Origin: Clostridia bacterium
GTDB taxonomy: Bacteria > Bacillota > Clostridia > Oscillospirales > CAG-272
Assembly (NCBI GenBank): GCA_017398595.1
Contig: JAFQFR010000015.1
Span: 38,851 to 102,850, forward strand
DNA length: 64,000 bases
Direction: 5' to 3'
A program made the position numbers and the translations under genes. The notes beneath the pieces were generated by a model. That model did not search any database. It saw only the letters and a program-made list of their open reading frames with translations, and was not told the origin of the DNA. Shown here piece after piece: positions 1 to 8,827 of this stretch. Each line of letters starts with the position of its first letter. Position 1 is the stretch's first letter.

Positions 1-936
1 GTCACCATACAGGCAACTTCCTCGCGGGACGTGACCGAGGTCACCGTGCCGAACACGATCGCCTCCTATCCCGTATCCGCCGTCTCTTTCAGAAATAACT
101 CTACGCTGAAAAAGGTGCGGTATCAGCGCCCCGCGGTCACAGACAACGCCTTTTACCAATGCACTGCCCTCGAGGAAGTCATTTTAGAGGAAGGCGTTAC
201 CTCTATCCGTGACCATGCATTTTATGGCTGCACCTCCCTCAAAAAAGTACATCTCCCCGACACATTGACCGATATTCGCCAAATTATATTTTTGAACTGT
301 TCCTCGCTGCAATCCGCGATCATCCCGCGTGCCGTAACGGATATCGAAAGCTATATGTTCTTCGGCTGCACCGCCCTGCGCTGGCTGTACATCGACGGCA
401 ACTATAACGCGAACAGCTACGAATTTTCAGATTGCAACAGTCTGGAATGGATCCGCTTCTCCGACTTGGTCACCGAAATGCACAGCTGCGGTCTCAGAAA
501 CTGCACCGCAAAGACAATCATCTTCGCGGGCGAGCTGCCGACCTGCACCGATACTGAGGAAACATTGACATGCTTCGGCAGTGCGGAAACGGTCTATTAC
601 CCCGCCGACAGTGCAAGCTGGGCTAAACTTGCCGCTGAGTGGGACTCCGAGGACTGCGAACTCAAACCCTATCGCACGGGATTCAGCGTGGACGAACGCA
701 CCACGACCCGCCTGCAAGGCACCTATGTCCCCGAGACGCACCCCGAGGATCCCGCCCTTGTTGTGATCGCGGCATATACCGCCGACGGCAAGCTGGCAGC
801 GGTCGATTGCTTACAGTATGATCCCGACAAAGTGCCCGTCTACTCCGTAGAAATGCGCGGTATCTTCCACGGCGAACTGCAGTACAAAGTATTCTGGCTG
901 TTGCAAGACAGTTACCTTCCCCGCATTGCCGCATAA
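1..936 (+). CDS. BspA-like leucine-rich repeat protein, 3' part only
   Basis: The reading frame is open from the first base of the window, so the N-terminus lies outside; the GTG at 31 is only the first start-like codon inside. About 190 residues form LRR_5/BspA-type repeats of 22-24 residues, with recurring motifs such as AFYGCTSLKKV and FLNCSSLQS. They are followed by about 100 residues without repeats, which may be a separate C-terminal domain. There is no dockerin, SLH or sortase signal at the end. Proteins of this family are usually secreted or surface-bound and mediate adhesion, but the function here is unknown. An intrinsic terminator follows directly. A second BspA-like protein, with a dockerin, lies at 59.1-61.7 kb. 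Confidence 0.8.
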   Translation, partial: VTIQATSSRDVTEVTVPNTIASYPVSAVSFRNNSTLKKVRYQRPAVTDNAFYQCTALEEVILEEGVTSIRDHAFYGCTSLKKVHLPDTLTDIRQIIFLNCSSLQSAIIPRAVTDIESYMFFGCTALRWLYIDGNYNANSYEFSDCNSLEWIRFSDLVTEMHSCGLRNCTAKTIIFAGELPTCTDTEETLTCFGSAETVYYPADSASWAKLAAEWDSEDCELKPYRTGFSVDERTTTRLQGTYVPETHPEDPALVVIAAYTADGKLAAVDCLQYDPDKVPVYSVEMRGIFHGELQYKVFWLLQDSYLPRIAA

Positions 937-950
937 ATCCAAAAATTTAC

Positions 951-986
951 AGTAGGAATGCTTCGGCATTCCTGCTGTTTTTTGTT
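951..986 (+). terminator. Intrinsic terminator after the LRR gene
   Basis: An 11-bp stem (AGTAGGAATGC with GCATTCCTGCT, one wobble pair) closes on a TTCG tetraloop and is followed by GTTTTTTG. Confidence 0.85.
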
Positions 987-1016
987 GTATCCCTGCCGAA
1001 AAAACTGCCTATCCTA

Positions 1017-1045
1017 TTGACACACATGCGAAAACGTGATAATAT
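1017..1045 (+). promoter_or_regulatory. SigA-type promoter of the hemolysin III gene
   Basis: A perfect TTGACA lies at 1017-1022 and TAATAT at 1040-1045, with a 17-bp spacer. The start codon is 29 bp downstream of the -10 box. Confidence 0.6.
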
Positions 1046-1073
1046 AGTTTTTAAAACCATATGAGGTGATTGC

Positions 1074-1721
1074 ATGAGCAAAATCATAAAAAAAAAGCGC
1101 TACACGGTGGGCGAGGAGATCTTCAGCGCAGTGTCACACGGGATCGGCGCGGGACTGTCGGTGGCGGCGCTCGTCACGATGATCGTGCGGGCAGCACGCA
1201 GCGGCGACGGATACGCCATCATCGCGGCGGCGATCTTCGGCGCGGCACTGGTGATCCTCTACACCATGTCCACGCTGTATCACGCGCTCACGCCCGTGGG
1301 GGCGAAAAAGATCTTTCGCATTTTCGACCATGCCACGATCTTTCTGCTGATCGCGGGCACATACACGCCCTATTTGCTCGTGACCATGCGCGGAACGGTC
1401 GGATGGATCCTGTTCTGCATTCTGTGGGCACTCACGGCGATCGGCATCGTATTCGACGCGATCATGCTCGAACGCTTTCACAAGATCGAAATGGTACTGT
1501 ATGTTGCGATGGGATGGTGCATCGTGGTCGCGAGCAAGACCCTGGTCGCAAGCCTTGCGCCGGGCGGACTGATCCTGCTGCTCGCGGGCGGCGTACTGTA
1601 TACCCTCGGCATCATTTTCTATTCACGCAAAAAGATCCGCTATATGCATTCGATCTGGCATCTCTTTGTCCTCGCCGGCTCGATCCTGCACTATTTCTCG
1701 GTGTATCTGTATGTATTATAG
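1074..1721 (+). CDS. Hemolysin III / TrhA family membrane protein (PAQR superfamily)
   Basis: A 215-residue integral membrane protein with about seven hydrophobic segments, the normal size for bacterial hemolysin III (YqfA/TrhA) proteins. Family-defining features are visible: EEIFSAVSHGIGA near residues 15-27, STLYHALTP near 66-74, and a C-terminal HSIWHLFVLAGSILHYFSV block supplying the conserved histidines of the putative metal site. Despite the name, most members are not shown to be toxins; B. subtilis and E. coli members are linked to membrane energetics and fluidity. The ATG at 1074 follows GAGGTGATTGC. It is monocistronic, between its own promoter and a bidirectional terminator shared with the converging capA-like gene. 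Confidence 0.9.
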   Translation: MSKIIKKKRYTVGEEIFSAVSHGIGAGLSVAALVTMIVRAARSGDGYAIIAAAIFGAALVILYTMSTLYHALTPVGAKKIFRIFDHATIFLLIAGTYTPYLLVTMRGTVGWILFCILWALTAIGIVFDAIMLERFHKIEMVLYVAMGWCIVVASKTLVASLAPGGLILLLAGGVLYTLGIIFYSRKKIRYMHSIWHLFVLAGSILHYFSVYLYVL

Positions 1722-1732
1722 AAACTGTCGAA

Positions 1733-1774
1733 AAAACACAGCAGCCGCAACTTTTTCCGTTGCGGCTGCTGTTT
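1733..1774. terminator. Bidirectional terminator between converging genes
   Basis: A long perfect stem (AACACAGCAGCCGCAAC paired with GTTGCGGCTGCTGTT) has A-rich and T-rich flanks, so it can serve both the hemolysin III gene and the converging CapA-like gene. Confidence 0.85.
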
Positions 1775-1777
1775 CAT

Positions 1778-2977
1778 TTATTGCTTTTCCGTGACGATGC
1801 CATCGGCTAAGATCGATGCGGTGGCGGACTGATTCAGTCTTTCCAGGATCGCCGCACGGCTTTCCGCAGAGGCGGAGCGAGTCATACCGTCGCTGTTTTC
1901 ACAGGGGATCAGCTCGATCGACTTGACCTCGCCGCTGCTTGCCAGCGTAACTTTTACGAGCGCGCTCTCGGTCTGCTGCAGATTGCTCCACAAGTTGCCG
2001 ATGCTGTAAAAGATCGGCTTACCGTTATAATATTCCACGGTTTGCAGCGTGTGTGTATGCGAACCGATGACGATGTCGGCACCCGCGTCGATCAGCGCGC
2101 GTGCGCCGTCGATCTGCTCCTGCTCGAGCACCAGCGAGTTTTCGGTGCCCCAATGCACATAGGCGACCACAAAATCCGAGTTTTCCGCCGCCTGACGGAT
2201 CACCTCGGTATATGCGTCGAGCGTGTACATCTTCATCACACCCGAGCTGTTCTCCGTCGCCTCGGGCGTATTGACGTATTTTTCCGAACGCATCGCCGCG
2301 GTATACGCGATGCGCACACAGTTCACCGTGCCGTAACGCACGCGGGATGCCTCGGTGATGTTCTCCCCCGCGCCGACATGGATAATCCCGGCGTTATCGA
2401 GCGCCGAAAGCGTATCGGTAAGCCCTGCTGCGCCGTAATCATAGACATGATTGTTCGCCAGCGAAACGATGTCCGCGCCCATTTGCTTTAAGACCGAAAC
2501 ATTTTCCGCATCGGTGCGGAACGTATAGCGCTTATTCTCCGGCTGCGTACTGTCGGTAAAGGCAAACACATTACCAAGCATAAAGATGTTTGCATTTTGC
2601 ATTTCGGTCAGCAGGGCGGCATCTATGCAGGCGTAAAGATCTCTTTGGGCAGCCGCATATGCCGACCACGAGCCGTAGTCTGCATCCAGATTGACATCGC
2701 CGCCGAACAGCAGCACTGTGTCGGGGTATTCGATCTCGACAGGTGCGCTTTGCGTCTCGGCAGTGCTCACCTCCGACGTTTCGACAGGGGCAGTTGTCTC
2801 GACAAGGTCAGTCGTCTCGATCGGTTCGGGCGGATCGGTCACCGTATCGGTCACCGTAGGCTGCCCGAAAGTGTCGCGCACTTTTGCTTCTCTGTATTCT
2901 GCGCCCGAAAACTGCCACGCTGCCAAAAGCAGCAGGAGCATACCGAGCACCAGGAGTGCGGAAAGCAATTTTTTCAT
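1778..2977 (-). CDS. CapA family poly-gamma-glutamate-type metallophosphoesterase
   Basis: A 399-residue protein with an N-terminal signal anchor (MKKLLSALLVLGMLLLLLAA), a Thr/Pro/Glu-rich linker to about residue 85, and a CapA (PGA_cap) domain to about residue 330. Core motifs are present: GGDVNLDADYG, SLANNHVYDYG, VHWGTENS and IGSHTHTLQ. The usual NLE motif of the second strand is altered to GNVFAF, so one acidic residue seems to be missing. The enzyme is expected outside the membrane, but no capBC or other polyglutamate genes are nearby, so a capsule role is not supported. RBS AAGGAAAAACGGACG precedes the ATG. Confidence 0.85.
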   Translation of the reverse strand: MKKLLSALLVLGMLLLLLAAWQFSGAEYREAKVRDTFGQPTVTDTVTDPPEPIETTDLVETTAPVETSEVSTAETQSAPVEIEYPDTVLLFGGDVNLDADYGSWSAYAAAQRDLYACIDAALLTEMQNANIFMLGNVFAFTDSTQPENKRYTFRTDAENVSVLKQMGADIVSLANNHVYDYGAAGLTDTLSALDNAGIIHVGAGENITEASRVRYGTVNCVRIAYTAAMRSEKYVNTPEATENSSGVMKMYTLDAYTEVIRQAAENSDFVVAYVHWGTENSLVLEQEQIDGARALIDAGADIVIGSHTHTLQTVEYYNGKPIFYSIGNLWSNLQQTESALVKVTLASSGEVKSIELIPCENSDGMTRSASAESRAAILERLNQSATASILADGIVTEKQ

Positions 2978-3003
2978 CGTCCGTTTTTCCTTTTATTTAT
3001 TTT

Positions 3004-3059
3004 AGATTGCAATGATGCCCATCATCGTGCCGCGCTTCTCTCCCATACGCCGGTGCGAA
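3004..3059 (-). pseudogene. Duplicated 3' end of pgeF (fragment)
   Basis: These 56 bp match 3195-3250, the last codons and stop of pgeF, with only two mismatches, 191 bp away and in the same orientation. The copy still encodes GTMMGIIAI followed by a stop (TAA instead of TGA). No other part of pgeF is present and there is no start codon, so it is a remnant and not a gene. The 135 bp between the copies show no recognisable coding sequence, only a small hairpin near 3120-3137. Confidence 0.8.
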
Positions 3060-3192
3060 CCGCGACTCCGACGGTCCGTGCAGGATCACTTGGGGTGCAG
3101 TCGCGGCTTGTCTCCGCCTCATCGGCTATGCGCCGATGGTTTTGGTAAAACACGGCGGATACTTCGGCATACTGCGCTTTGCTTTTCTGTCC

Positions 3193-3999
3193 TCAGATTG
3201 CAATGATGCCCATCATCGTGCCGCGCTTCTCTCCCATTCTCCGGTGCGAATAAAAGAGCTCGCTGTCCGCATAGGTACACTCCCTCGAAAGGTCGATGTG
3301 CTCCTCGCGAAGTCCCGCCTGCATGAGCAACGTTTTGTTGACGGCGCCCAGCCCGCAGAGGAATTTGCCTTCGTTTTCGGACGGACGCAGATGTGCAAAG
3401 GTCAGCGAGTCTTCGCCAACGGCGGCAAGCACCTGCTTTGCGACCTCTTCGCCCACCTCGTAGTTTGCCATCGAAATGTGCGGACCGATCGCCGCGCGAA
3501 TGTCCTCGGCGGACGCGCCGAGATAGCACATCTTCTGCACCGTCTTGCCGACGATGTTGCCCACCGTGCCGCGCCATCCCGCATGCACCGCGGCAATGAC
3601 GCCCGCACCGGGATCGGCAAGCAGGATCGGCACGCAGTCAGCCACTCTGACACCGAGTGCCGTGCCCGTCGAGCAGCTCACAAGCGCATCGCCCTCGAAC
3701 GTGGCGGGGGTATAGATGCCGTGACCGCCCATCTCGCGATCCACAACGATTACATTCGTCGAATGGATCTGCGGCATGATGACCAGCGTCTCGGGATCGA
3801 CATCGACCGCCTCGCAGAAGCGCTCAATGTTCTTCTTCACGATGATATCCGGGTCGCCGCGGTAAAATCCGAGATTGAGCGACTTTGTATGCGCCTGCTT
3901 CGACATGCCGCCGAGGCGGGTGGAAAAGCCGTGCCGCACGGGGTACATCCCCTCGGAATAAAAATAAGTTACGCCATTATAGTCTGTGCGTTTCTGCAT
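3193..3999 (-). CDS. pgeF: Peptidoglycan editing factor PgeF (YfiH/laccase-domain family)
   Basis: A 268-residue protein of the YfiH/PgeF (Cu-oxidase_4) family. It carries the RHGFSTRLGG start motif, QIHSTNV, GDALVS, VRVADCVPILL, AAVHAGWRGTV and the GPHIS...YEVG segment; the His and Cys of these motifs build the metal/active site. Family members hydrolyse wrongly incorporated L-Ser in peptidoglycan precursors (E. coli PgeF) and also show purine nucleoside or polyphenol oxidase activity. The start MQKRTDY at 3999 is chosen because AAAGAGGAAAACGAACTATC gives an RBS; the frame extends 21 codons further without one. The 3' end is duplicated 191 bp downstream. Confidence 0.9.
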   Translation of the reverse strand: MQKRTDYNGVTYFYSEGMYPVRHGFSTRLGGMSKQAHTKSLNLGFYRGDPDIIVKKNIERFCEAVDVDPETLVIMPQIHSTNVIVVDREMGGHGIYTPATFEGDALVSCSTGTALGVRVADCVPILLADPGAGVIAAVHAGWRGTVGNIVGKTVQKMCYLGASAEDIRAAIGPHISMANYEVGEEVAKQVLAAVGEDSLTFAHLRPSENEGKFLCGLGAVNKTLLMQAGLREEHIDLSRECTYADSELFYSHRRMGEKRGTMMGIIAI

Positions 4000-4090
4000 G
4001 ATAGTTCGTTTTCCTCTTTGTGAAAATTGGAATAGGGGGAGTTTGCTCGCGAAAACGTGCAAACCACAGTGAAATTTTGCTGCGGCGATG

Positions 4091-4283
4091 AATGATTTGC
4101 ACGCAGTGCGTGCATGATTTGATGCTATGCATCATGATTTGACGGCGACGCCGTCATGATTTGAATTGCCCTTAATGCGCCGCAGCGCAAATCATGGAGC
4201 AAAGCGAGAAATCATGAACATGTAGTGTTCAAATCATGCCCTGTCAGGGGCAATTCATGCAGGTTGCCCTACAGGCAACCTGC
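4091..4283. repeat. Hairpin-array repeat, copy A
   Basis: A mosaic of seven or eight short hairpins (arms about 4-6 bp) separated by CATGATTTG in the first half and CAAATCATG in the second, around a GAATTGCCC centre. One end is a longer hairpin (GCAGGTTGCC/GGCAACCTGC), 2 bp from the truB stop codon. The hairpin order is the reverse complement of copies B (11522-11710) and C (30866-31049). The rest of the truB-pgeF gap (4000-4090) shows nothing recognisable. Confidence 0.85.
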
Positions 4284-4285
4284 TT

Positions 4286-5197
4286 TTACAAAGCAAACAA
4301 TTTCACCATTTTGATCGCGCTGCCCTTTTCATACTCGCGCACCTCGCCGACGGCGAAAAAGCCGCTCTCATCCAAGAGGCGCACGCGCGTGCCGACGGGC
4401 AGCTTCGTGCCGATCTTTTTCTGGTACACCTCGCAGCCGTTGCGGCAGAGACGTGCGAAAAAGGGCGTAAGACGCACCGCCGTAAGGTCGGTAAACGCAC
4501 TCTCGATCGGCAGCAGTAGCGCCGCACGCTCGGACGGCTCCATTGCCTCCAGCTCCGCAAGCGTATGTGCCGCCGCAAGGTCGAACGCGCCGCTCACCGT
4601 GCGTCTGAGCGAGGACATCACCGCACCGCAGCCGAGCGTTTCCCCGAGCTCGGTGATGACCGTGCGGACATAGGTGCCCTTGGAGACCGCGAGCAAAAGG
4701 CGGTATTCGGTGTCCGAAATCTTCGCCGCCGCGGCGGAATAGATCTCGATGGGACGCGGCGCGACCTCTACGGTCTCGCCCGCGCGCTGGTAGTCCACCA
4801 GTTTTTTGCCGTTCACCTTGATCGCCGAGGTCATCGGCGGGGTCTGCATCCGCTTGCCGACCATGGCAGCCACAGCAGCGAGCACTGCCGACTCGTCGGG
4901 AATGGTTGCGCCCGTTTCGCGCACTTCGCCGTCGGTATCGCCCGTTTCGCTGACCTTACCGAGCGTGAACGTCGCCTCGTAGGCTTTATCATGCTCGGAG
5001 AGATATTCGGATGCCTTGACTGCTCTGCCGCAGAGGATGGGCAGAACACCGGTCGCCATGGGATCCAGCGTCCCTGTGTGTCCGATCTGCCGCGTATCAA
5101 AGAGCTTGCGCATTTTACTGACGGCATCGTGCGAGGTAAAGCCGCTCGGCTTATCCAGCACCAAAATGCCGCAGAGATCGGTCGGTTTACTGCGCAT
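4286..5197 (-). CDS. truB: tRNA pseudouridine(55) synthase TruB
   Basis: A 303-residue protein that makes the universal pseudouridine at position 55 of the tRNA T-loop. GILVLDKPSGFTSHDAV opens the catalytic domain. HTGTLDPMATGVLPI (near residues 40-54) holds the catalytic Asp, and KAYEA, KGTYVRTVITELG and a C-terminal PUA-like region follow. The ATG overlaps the end of aspS by 11 bp, so the pair is translationally coupled. In many Firmicutes truB sits beside rbfA and ribF; here it is coupled to aspS instead. Confidence 0.96.
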   Translation of the reverse strand: MRSKPTDLCGILVLDKPSGFTSHDAVSKMRKLFDTRQIGHTGTLDPMATGVLPILCGRAVKASEYLSEHDKAYEATFTLGKVSETGDTDGEVRETGATIPDESAVLAAVAAMVGKRMQTPPMTSAIKVNGKKLVDYQRAGETVEVAPRPIEIYSAAAAKISDTEYRLLLAVSKGTYVRTVITELGETLGCGAVMSSLRRTVSGAFDLAAAHTLAELEAMEPSERAALLLPIESAFTDLTAVRLTPFFARLCRNGCEVYQKKIGTKLPVGTRVRLLDESGFFAVGEVREYEKGSAIKMVKLFAL

Positions 5198-6986
5198 CGT
5201 CCTCGGTCTTGGTCACGGCGAGGCAGAGCTCGTCGAGCGCCTTGGGATCCGGCAGACCGGGCGCCTTGCTCATCAGCTCGGATGCGTTCTGTACCTTCGG
5301 GAAAGCGATAACATCGCGGATGTCCTCAAGGCCGAGCAGCAGCGTGACCAGACGGTCGAGACCGAATGCCATACCGCCGTGCGGGGGTACGCCGTACTTG
5401 AAGGCTTCTACGAGGTAGCCGAACTTCTCCTGTGCATCCTCGTCCGAAATGCCGAGCGCACGGAACATGCGGCTCTGGATCTCGGCGTCATGGATACGGA
5501 TGGAGCCACCACCGAGCTCGGTGCCGTTAAGCACGATGTCATACGCGATGGCGCGGCAGTTTGCGGGGTCGCTCTCGATCTTGTCGAGGTCGTCGGGGTT
5601 CGGCATAGTGAAAGGATGATGCTTTGCGCAGTAGCGGTTCTCCTCCTCGGAGTACTCGAACAACGGGAAGTCGGTCACCCACATAAATTTGAAGTCGCGG
5701 GGATCCAGCAGGTTCAGCTTCTTTGCACAGTGTACGCGGAGCGCGCCCAGCGTGTCAAATACAACGCTGTCCTTGTCTGCGCAGACGAGGATCAGGTCGC
5801 CGTCGCACAGCTCCATGCGCTCTGCGATCGCAGCATTCTCCTCGGCACTGAGGAACTTTGCAAACGAGGAAGAAACCTCGCCGTTTGCCATCTTCGTCCA
5901 TGCAAGTCCCTTTGCGCGGTAGGATTTTGCGAACTCGGCGAGTGCGTCGATCTCCTTGCGGGAGAAGGATGCGCCGCCCTTGACGTTGATCGCGCGGACG
6001 CTGCCGCCGTTTGCGATCGCACCTGCAAATACCTTGAACTCGGTGTTTGCAACGATGTCGGAGAGATTTTTCAGCTCAAAGCCGAAGCGCAGGTCGGGCT
6101 TATCCGAGCCGAAACGCTCCATAGCTTCTTTATATTCCATGCGCAAAAAGGGCGTCTCGATGTCGATGTCAAGCATCTCTTTCCACAGCTTCTTGAGGAA
6201 ACCTTCGGTCACGGCGATGACGTCATCCTGCTTTACAAAGGACATTTCCACGTCGATCTGGGTAAACTCGGGCTGACGGTCTGCGCGCAGGTCCTCATCG
6301 CGGAAGCAGCGTGCGATCTGGAAATAGCGGTCAAAGCCGGCTACCATCAGAAGCTGCTTGTAGAGCTGGGGCGACTGGGGCAGCGCATAGAACTTGCCGG
6401 GGTGTACGCGGCTGGGTACGAGGTAGTCGCGCGCGCCTTCGGGCGATGGCTTGATGAGGTCGGGGGTCTCAATGTCGATAAAGCCGTTATCCGCATAGTA
6501 ATCGCGCGCGATCTTGGAGATCTTGGAGCGCGCGATGATGTTGCCCTGCAGGTCGGGACGGCGCAGGTCGAGATAACGGTAGGTCAGACGCAGCTCGGGA
6601 CGAACGTTGCTGTTCTCCTCGATCGCAAAGGGAGGGGTCTGTGCCGAAGCGAGGACGCGCAGCTCGCTGACAGCGACCTCGATCTCACCGGTGGGGAGAT
6701 TCTTGTTGACGGCGCCCTCTCCGCGTGCGCGGATGGTGCCCTTTGCCAGAAGGACGTATTCACTTCTGACAGAGAATGCGGTGTTGAATACCTCGCGGTC
6801 GGTGTTCTCGTCAAATGCAAGCTGCAAAATGCCCGAGCGGTCGCGCAGGTCGATGAAAATGAGCGAGCCGAGGTCACGCTGACGCTGTGCCCAGCCCATC
6901 ACGCAGACTTCTCTGCCGATGTCTTTTGCCGAAAATTCGGCGCAGCGCGCCGTGCGGTTGTCGTTTTGATTTAAAAGTTGTGCCAT
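5187..6986 (-). CDS. aspS: Aspartate--tRNA ligase
   Basis: A 599-residue class II aminoacyl-tRNA synthetase of the bacterial AspRS type. It begins with an OB-fold anticodon-binding domain (VCVMGWAQRQRDLGSLIFIDLRD). Class II motifs follow: FIDIETPDLIKPSPEGARD (motif 1 region), FRDEDLRADRQPEFTQID (motif 2) and GMAFGLDRLVTLLLG (motif 3). The GAD insertion is present between them. RBS GAAGGAGTTTTGAAATC precedes the ATG. It is co-directional with truB and probably read together with the upstream gene, 46 bp away. Confidence 0.97.
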   Translation of the reverse strand: MAQLLNQNDNRTARCAEFSAKDIGREVCVMGWAQRQRDLGSLIFIDLRDRSGILQLAFDENTDREVFNTAFSVRSEYVLLAKGTIRARGEGAVNKNLPTGEIEVAVSELRVLASAQTPPFAIEENSNVRPELRLTYRYLDLRRPDLQGNIIARSKISKIARDYYADNGFIDIETPDLIKPSPEGARDYLVPSRVHPGKFYALPQSPQLYKQLLMVAGFDRYFQIARCFRDEDLRADRQPEFTQIDVEMSFVKQDDVIAVTEGFLKKLWKEMLDIDIETPFLRMEYKEAMERFGSDKPDLRFGFELKNLSDIVANTEFKVFAGAIANGGSVRAINVKGGASFSRKEIDALAEFAKSYRAKGLAWTKMANGEVSSSFAKFLSAEENAAIAERMELCDGDLILVCADKDSVVFDTLGALRVHCAKKLNLLDPRDFKFMWVTDFPLFEYSEEENRYCAKHHPFTMPNPDDLDKIESDPANCRAIAYDIVLNGTELGGGSIRIHDAEIQSRMFRALGISDEDAQEKFGYLVEAFKYGVPPHGGMAFGLDRLVTLLLGLEDIRDVIAFPKVQNASELMSKAPGLPDPKALDELCLAVTKTEDDAQ

Positions 6987-7032
6987 GATTTCAAAACTCC
7001 TTCTATTTTAAAAGTTCCTGTTTGATTTTATT

Positions 7033-8511
7033 TTATTCTGCGGAAAGTCTTTTCTCAATAATGGAAAGTGCCTTTTCGTAGAGCGTTTTGCGATTGTAAT
7101 AGTTGATCGCCAGCCTGTCGTCCCCCTCGCGGAGCGTATCGGCAAGCAGGCCGTCAATGTCGCCGTAGCCGAACAGCGCGCTGAGGTCGCACGCCGCCGT
7201 GTCTGCAAGGAGCGAAAGGATCTTTTCGTCCTCGGCATTGCCCGCCGTGACCTGCTGCCGCAGTACGGGTTCGATGTATCCGTAGGACAGAAATGCCATA
7301 CGGCTGACCAGATATTCGATCTTGACAGGCTCTGCGGCGTTTTTCGGAATGGCAAGCATCGTCGTGTGCGCAAGGTCGATATAGCTGTGATAGTCCTCTT
7401 CTGCCGTTTTCTTCGGCAGCGGAAGAATGCCGATGTTCGTGATGGTCTCACGAATACTGTGGATCTCCGAGAGCTTATGTACCGAGAAGAGCGCCGCCCC
7501 CTCGCTGAACGCATACGCATTTTCAACGGTGGTCTCATCCTCTGTGAGCGTTTTTACGGCAGCAAGGCACTCGCGCAGTGCAGACAGCGATACGATCGAC
7601 AAAGTATCTGCATCGGTGGTTACGAAATTGCCGCCCGCACCGAAATAGAGCGGGAAAATATCCGCACTGTCGTAGCTGAACCCGTAAAACGCGCCGTCTC
7701 CGTACGCTTCGGCGAGCAGCCTTTGCTCCTCGGTGGGGACAACATAGGCAGCACGGCTTGCCGCCAGCAGCGTCTCCACGGTGAAATCCCCCGCCAGCGC
7801 CAGCGAAGCGAGCGTCTGCCCGTCCGCAAACGGCAAATCCACGGTTTCTGCAAGCGAGCGGTTGTATACGATCACGGCAGCATTCGAGCGTGCGTCCGCC
7901 GCCGACGAGGAGATCAGGTACTTGCCGCCGTAGATGGAGAGCTCGTCCATAATATCGCCGTCAAACCACGCCTTTTCGCCGCGGATATAGGCGCTGTCCG
8001 ACACATCCGCAAGATACCCCGCGGAAAGCAGAACCGAAAGCGAACCGGCGGCATCCGCCGCATACAGATTATACCGATTTTCGCCCGAAAGGATGTCCTC
8101 TTTGGCGGTCTTTACAAAATCATCGGTAACGGTCACGAGCAGTGCCGCTCCCGTTTCTACCGAAAGATGCTCATTTCGTTTGGCAGCGTTTGCGGACAGG
8201 GTAGTCGTGGTGCTGCTTTCGGCAGCAAAGGTCTCGGAAGCTTCCCTGTCGCAAAGGATGTGCAGCGCAAATCCCTCCACGTCCTCCACCACCCGCTCGG
8301 GCGGTAAAACGGACGCAAGCGCTTCGCGCTGCAGGCGGTTGTCCTCTTCCGTATCCGCATCGCGATCCGCGGTGAGCAAAAACGGCAGCGTGCCGAGCAT
8401 GATCGCGCCAAGCATCAGACATACCAGTATGATTACGCCTTTTTTGGTAATACGGACAACCCCCTTTCCGGTAAATTCGCCTGCGGCGAGTGAAATTTGC
8501 GCCTCGCGCAA
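7033..8511 (-). CDS. Membrane-anchored solute-binding-like protein
   Basis: About 490 residues. One N-terminal membrane segment (GVIILVCLMLGAIMLGTLPF) is followed by an extracellular part resembling family 1 extracellular solute-binding proteins: YNRSLAETV, a Phe/Tyr-rich middle, and GILPLPKKTAEEDYHSYID near the end. There is no lipobox and no ABC permease or ATPase gene nearby, so transport is doubtful; an orphan sensor or scaffold role is equally possible. The start is unclear: the longest frame begins with TTG at 8511 inside a small hairpin repeat. The first residues (about 17) may not be translated, although no better canonical start is visible before the membrane segment. Confidence 0.6.
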   Translation of the reverse strand: MREAQISLAAGEFTGKGVVRITKKGVIILVCLMLGAIMLGTLPFLLTADRDADTEEDNRLQREALASVLPPERVVEDVEGFALHILCDREASETFAAESSTTTTLSANAAKRNEHLSVETGAALLVTVTDDFVKTAKEDILSGENRYNLYAADAAGSLSVLLSAGYLADVSDSAYIRGEKAWFDGDIMDELSIYGGKYLISSSAADARSNAAVIVYNRSLAETVDLPFADGQTLASLALAGDFTVETLLAASRAAYVVPTEEQRLLAEAYGDGAFYGFSYDSADIFPLYFGAGGNFVTTDADTLSIVSLSALRECLAAVKTLTEDETTVENAYAFSEGAALFSVHKLSEIHSIRETITNIGILPLPKKTAEEDYHSYIDLAHTTMLAIPKNAAEPVKIEYLVSRMAFLSYGYIEPVLRQQVTAGNAEDEKILSLLADTAACDLSALFGYGDIDGLLADTLREGDDRLAINYYNRKTLYEKALSIIEKRLSAE

Positions 8512-8827
8512 GTGAAATCCGCACCTGCGGTGCGGGCGAAATCCACGCCCTCGCGTGGGTTATGGTATAAAATCGCGCTGCGATTTTAGGATCTTATATC
8601 TGCACGCCGTCATTTTAAGCGGAGCATTCTCGTGCTCGTCAACTTAAACGGTAGGGGAGGGGCTTGCTTCTCCCGTATACAACCATCATGTCGCGGCAAA
8701 ACGGACAGTCGAGGACGCCTGTCCCTACAGGTTTGTGCGGGCAGAAACAATGTGCGTTATTGCCCTCACCAAACCGTAGGGGAACAGCGACCGAAGGTCG
8801 CATTAGGCTTGTTTCTCCCGAAAAATC
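8484..8827. repeat. Gene-poor stretch made of small palindromic repeats
   Basis: The region between alr and the solute-binding-like gene holds two repeat types. At 8488-8560 short hairpins are separated by GTGAAAT/GCGAAAT (for example GCGCctcGCGC and CCGCACctgcGGTGCGG). At 8650-8822 two units start with GTAGGGGA and end with TTTCTCCCG or TTCTCCCG, flanking a GGACAG...CTGTCC inverted repeat. A relative with GGGAGGGG/CCCCTCCC lies at 21535-21565. No coding sequence was recognised. Confidence 0.65.

Noticed and set aside
5016..6974. A 652-codon plus-strand frame opposite aspS
   Set aside because: Shadow of a conserved synthetase gene; Val/Leu/Ala-rich antisense composition and no start signal.
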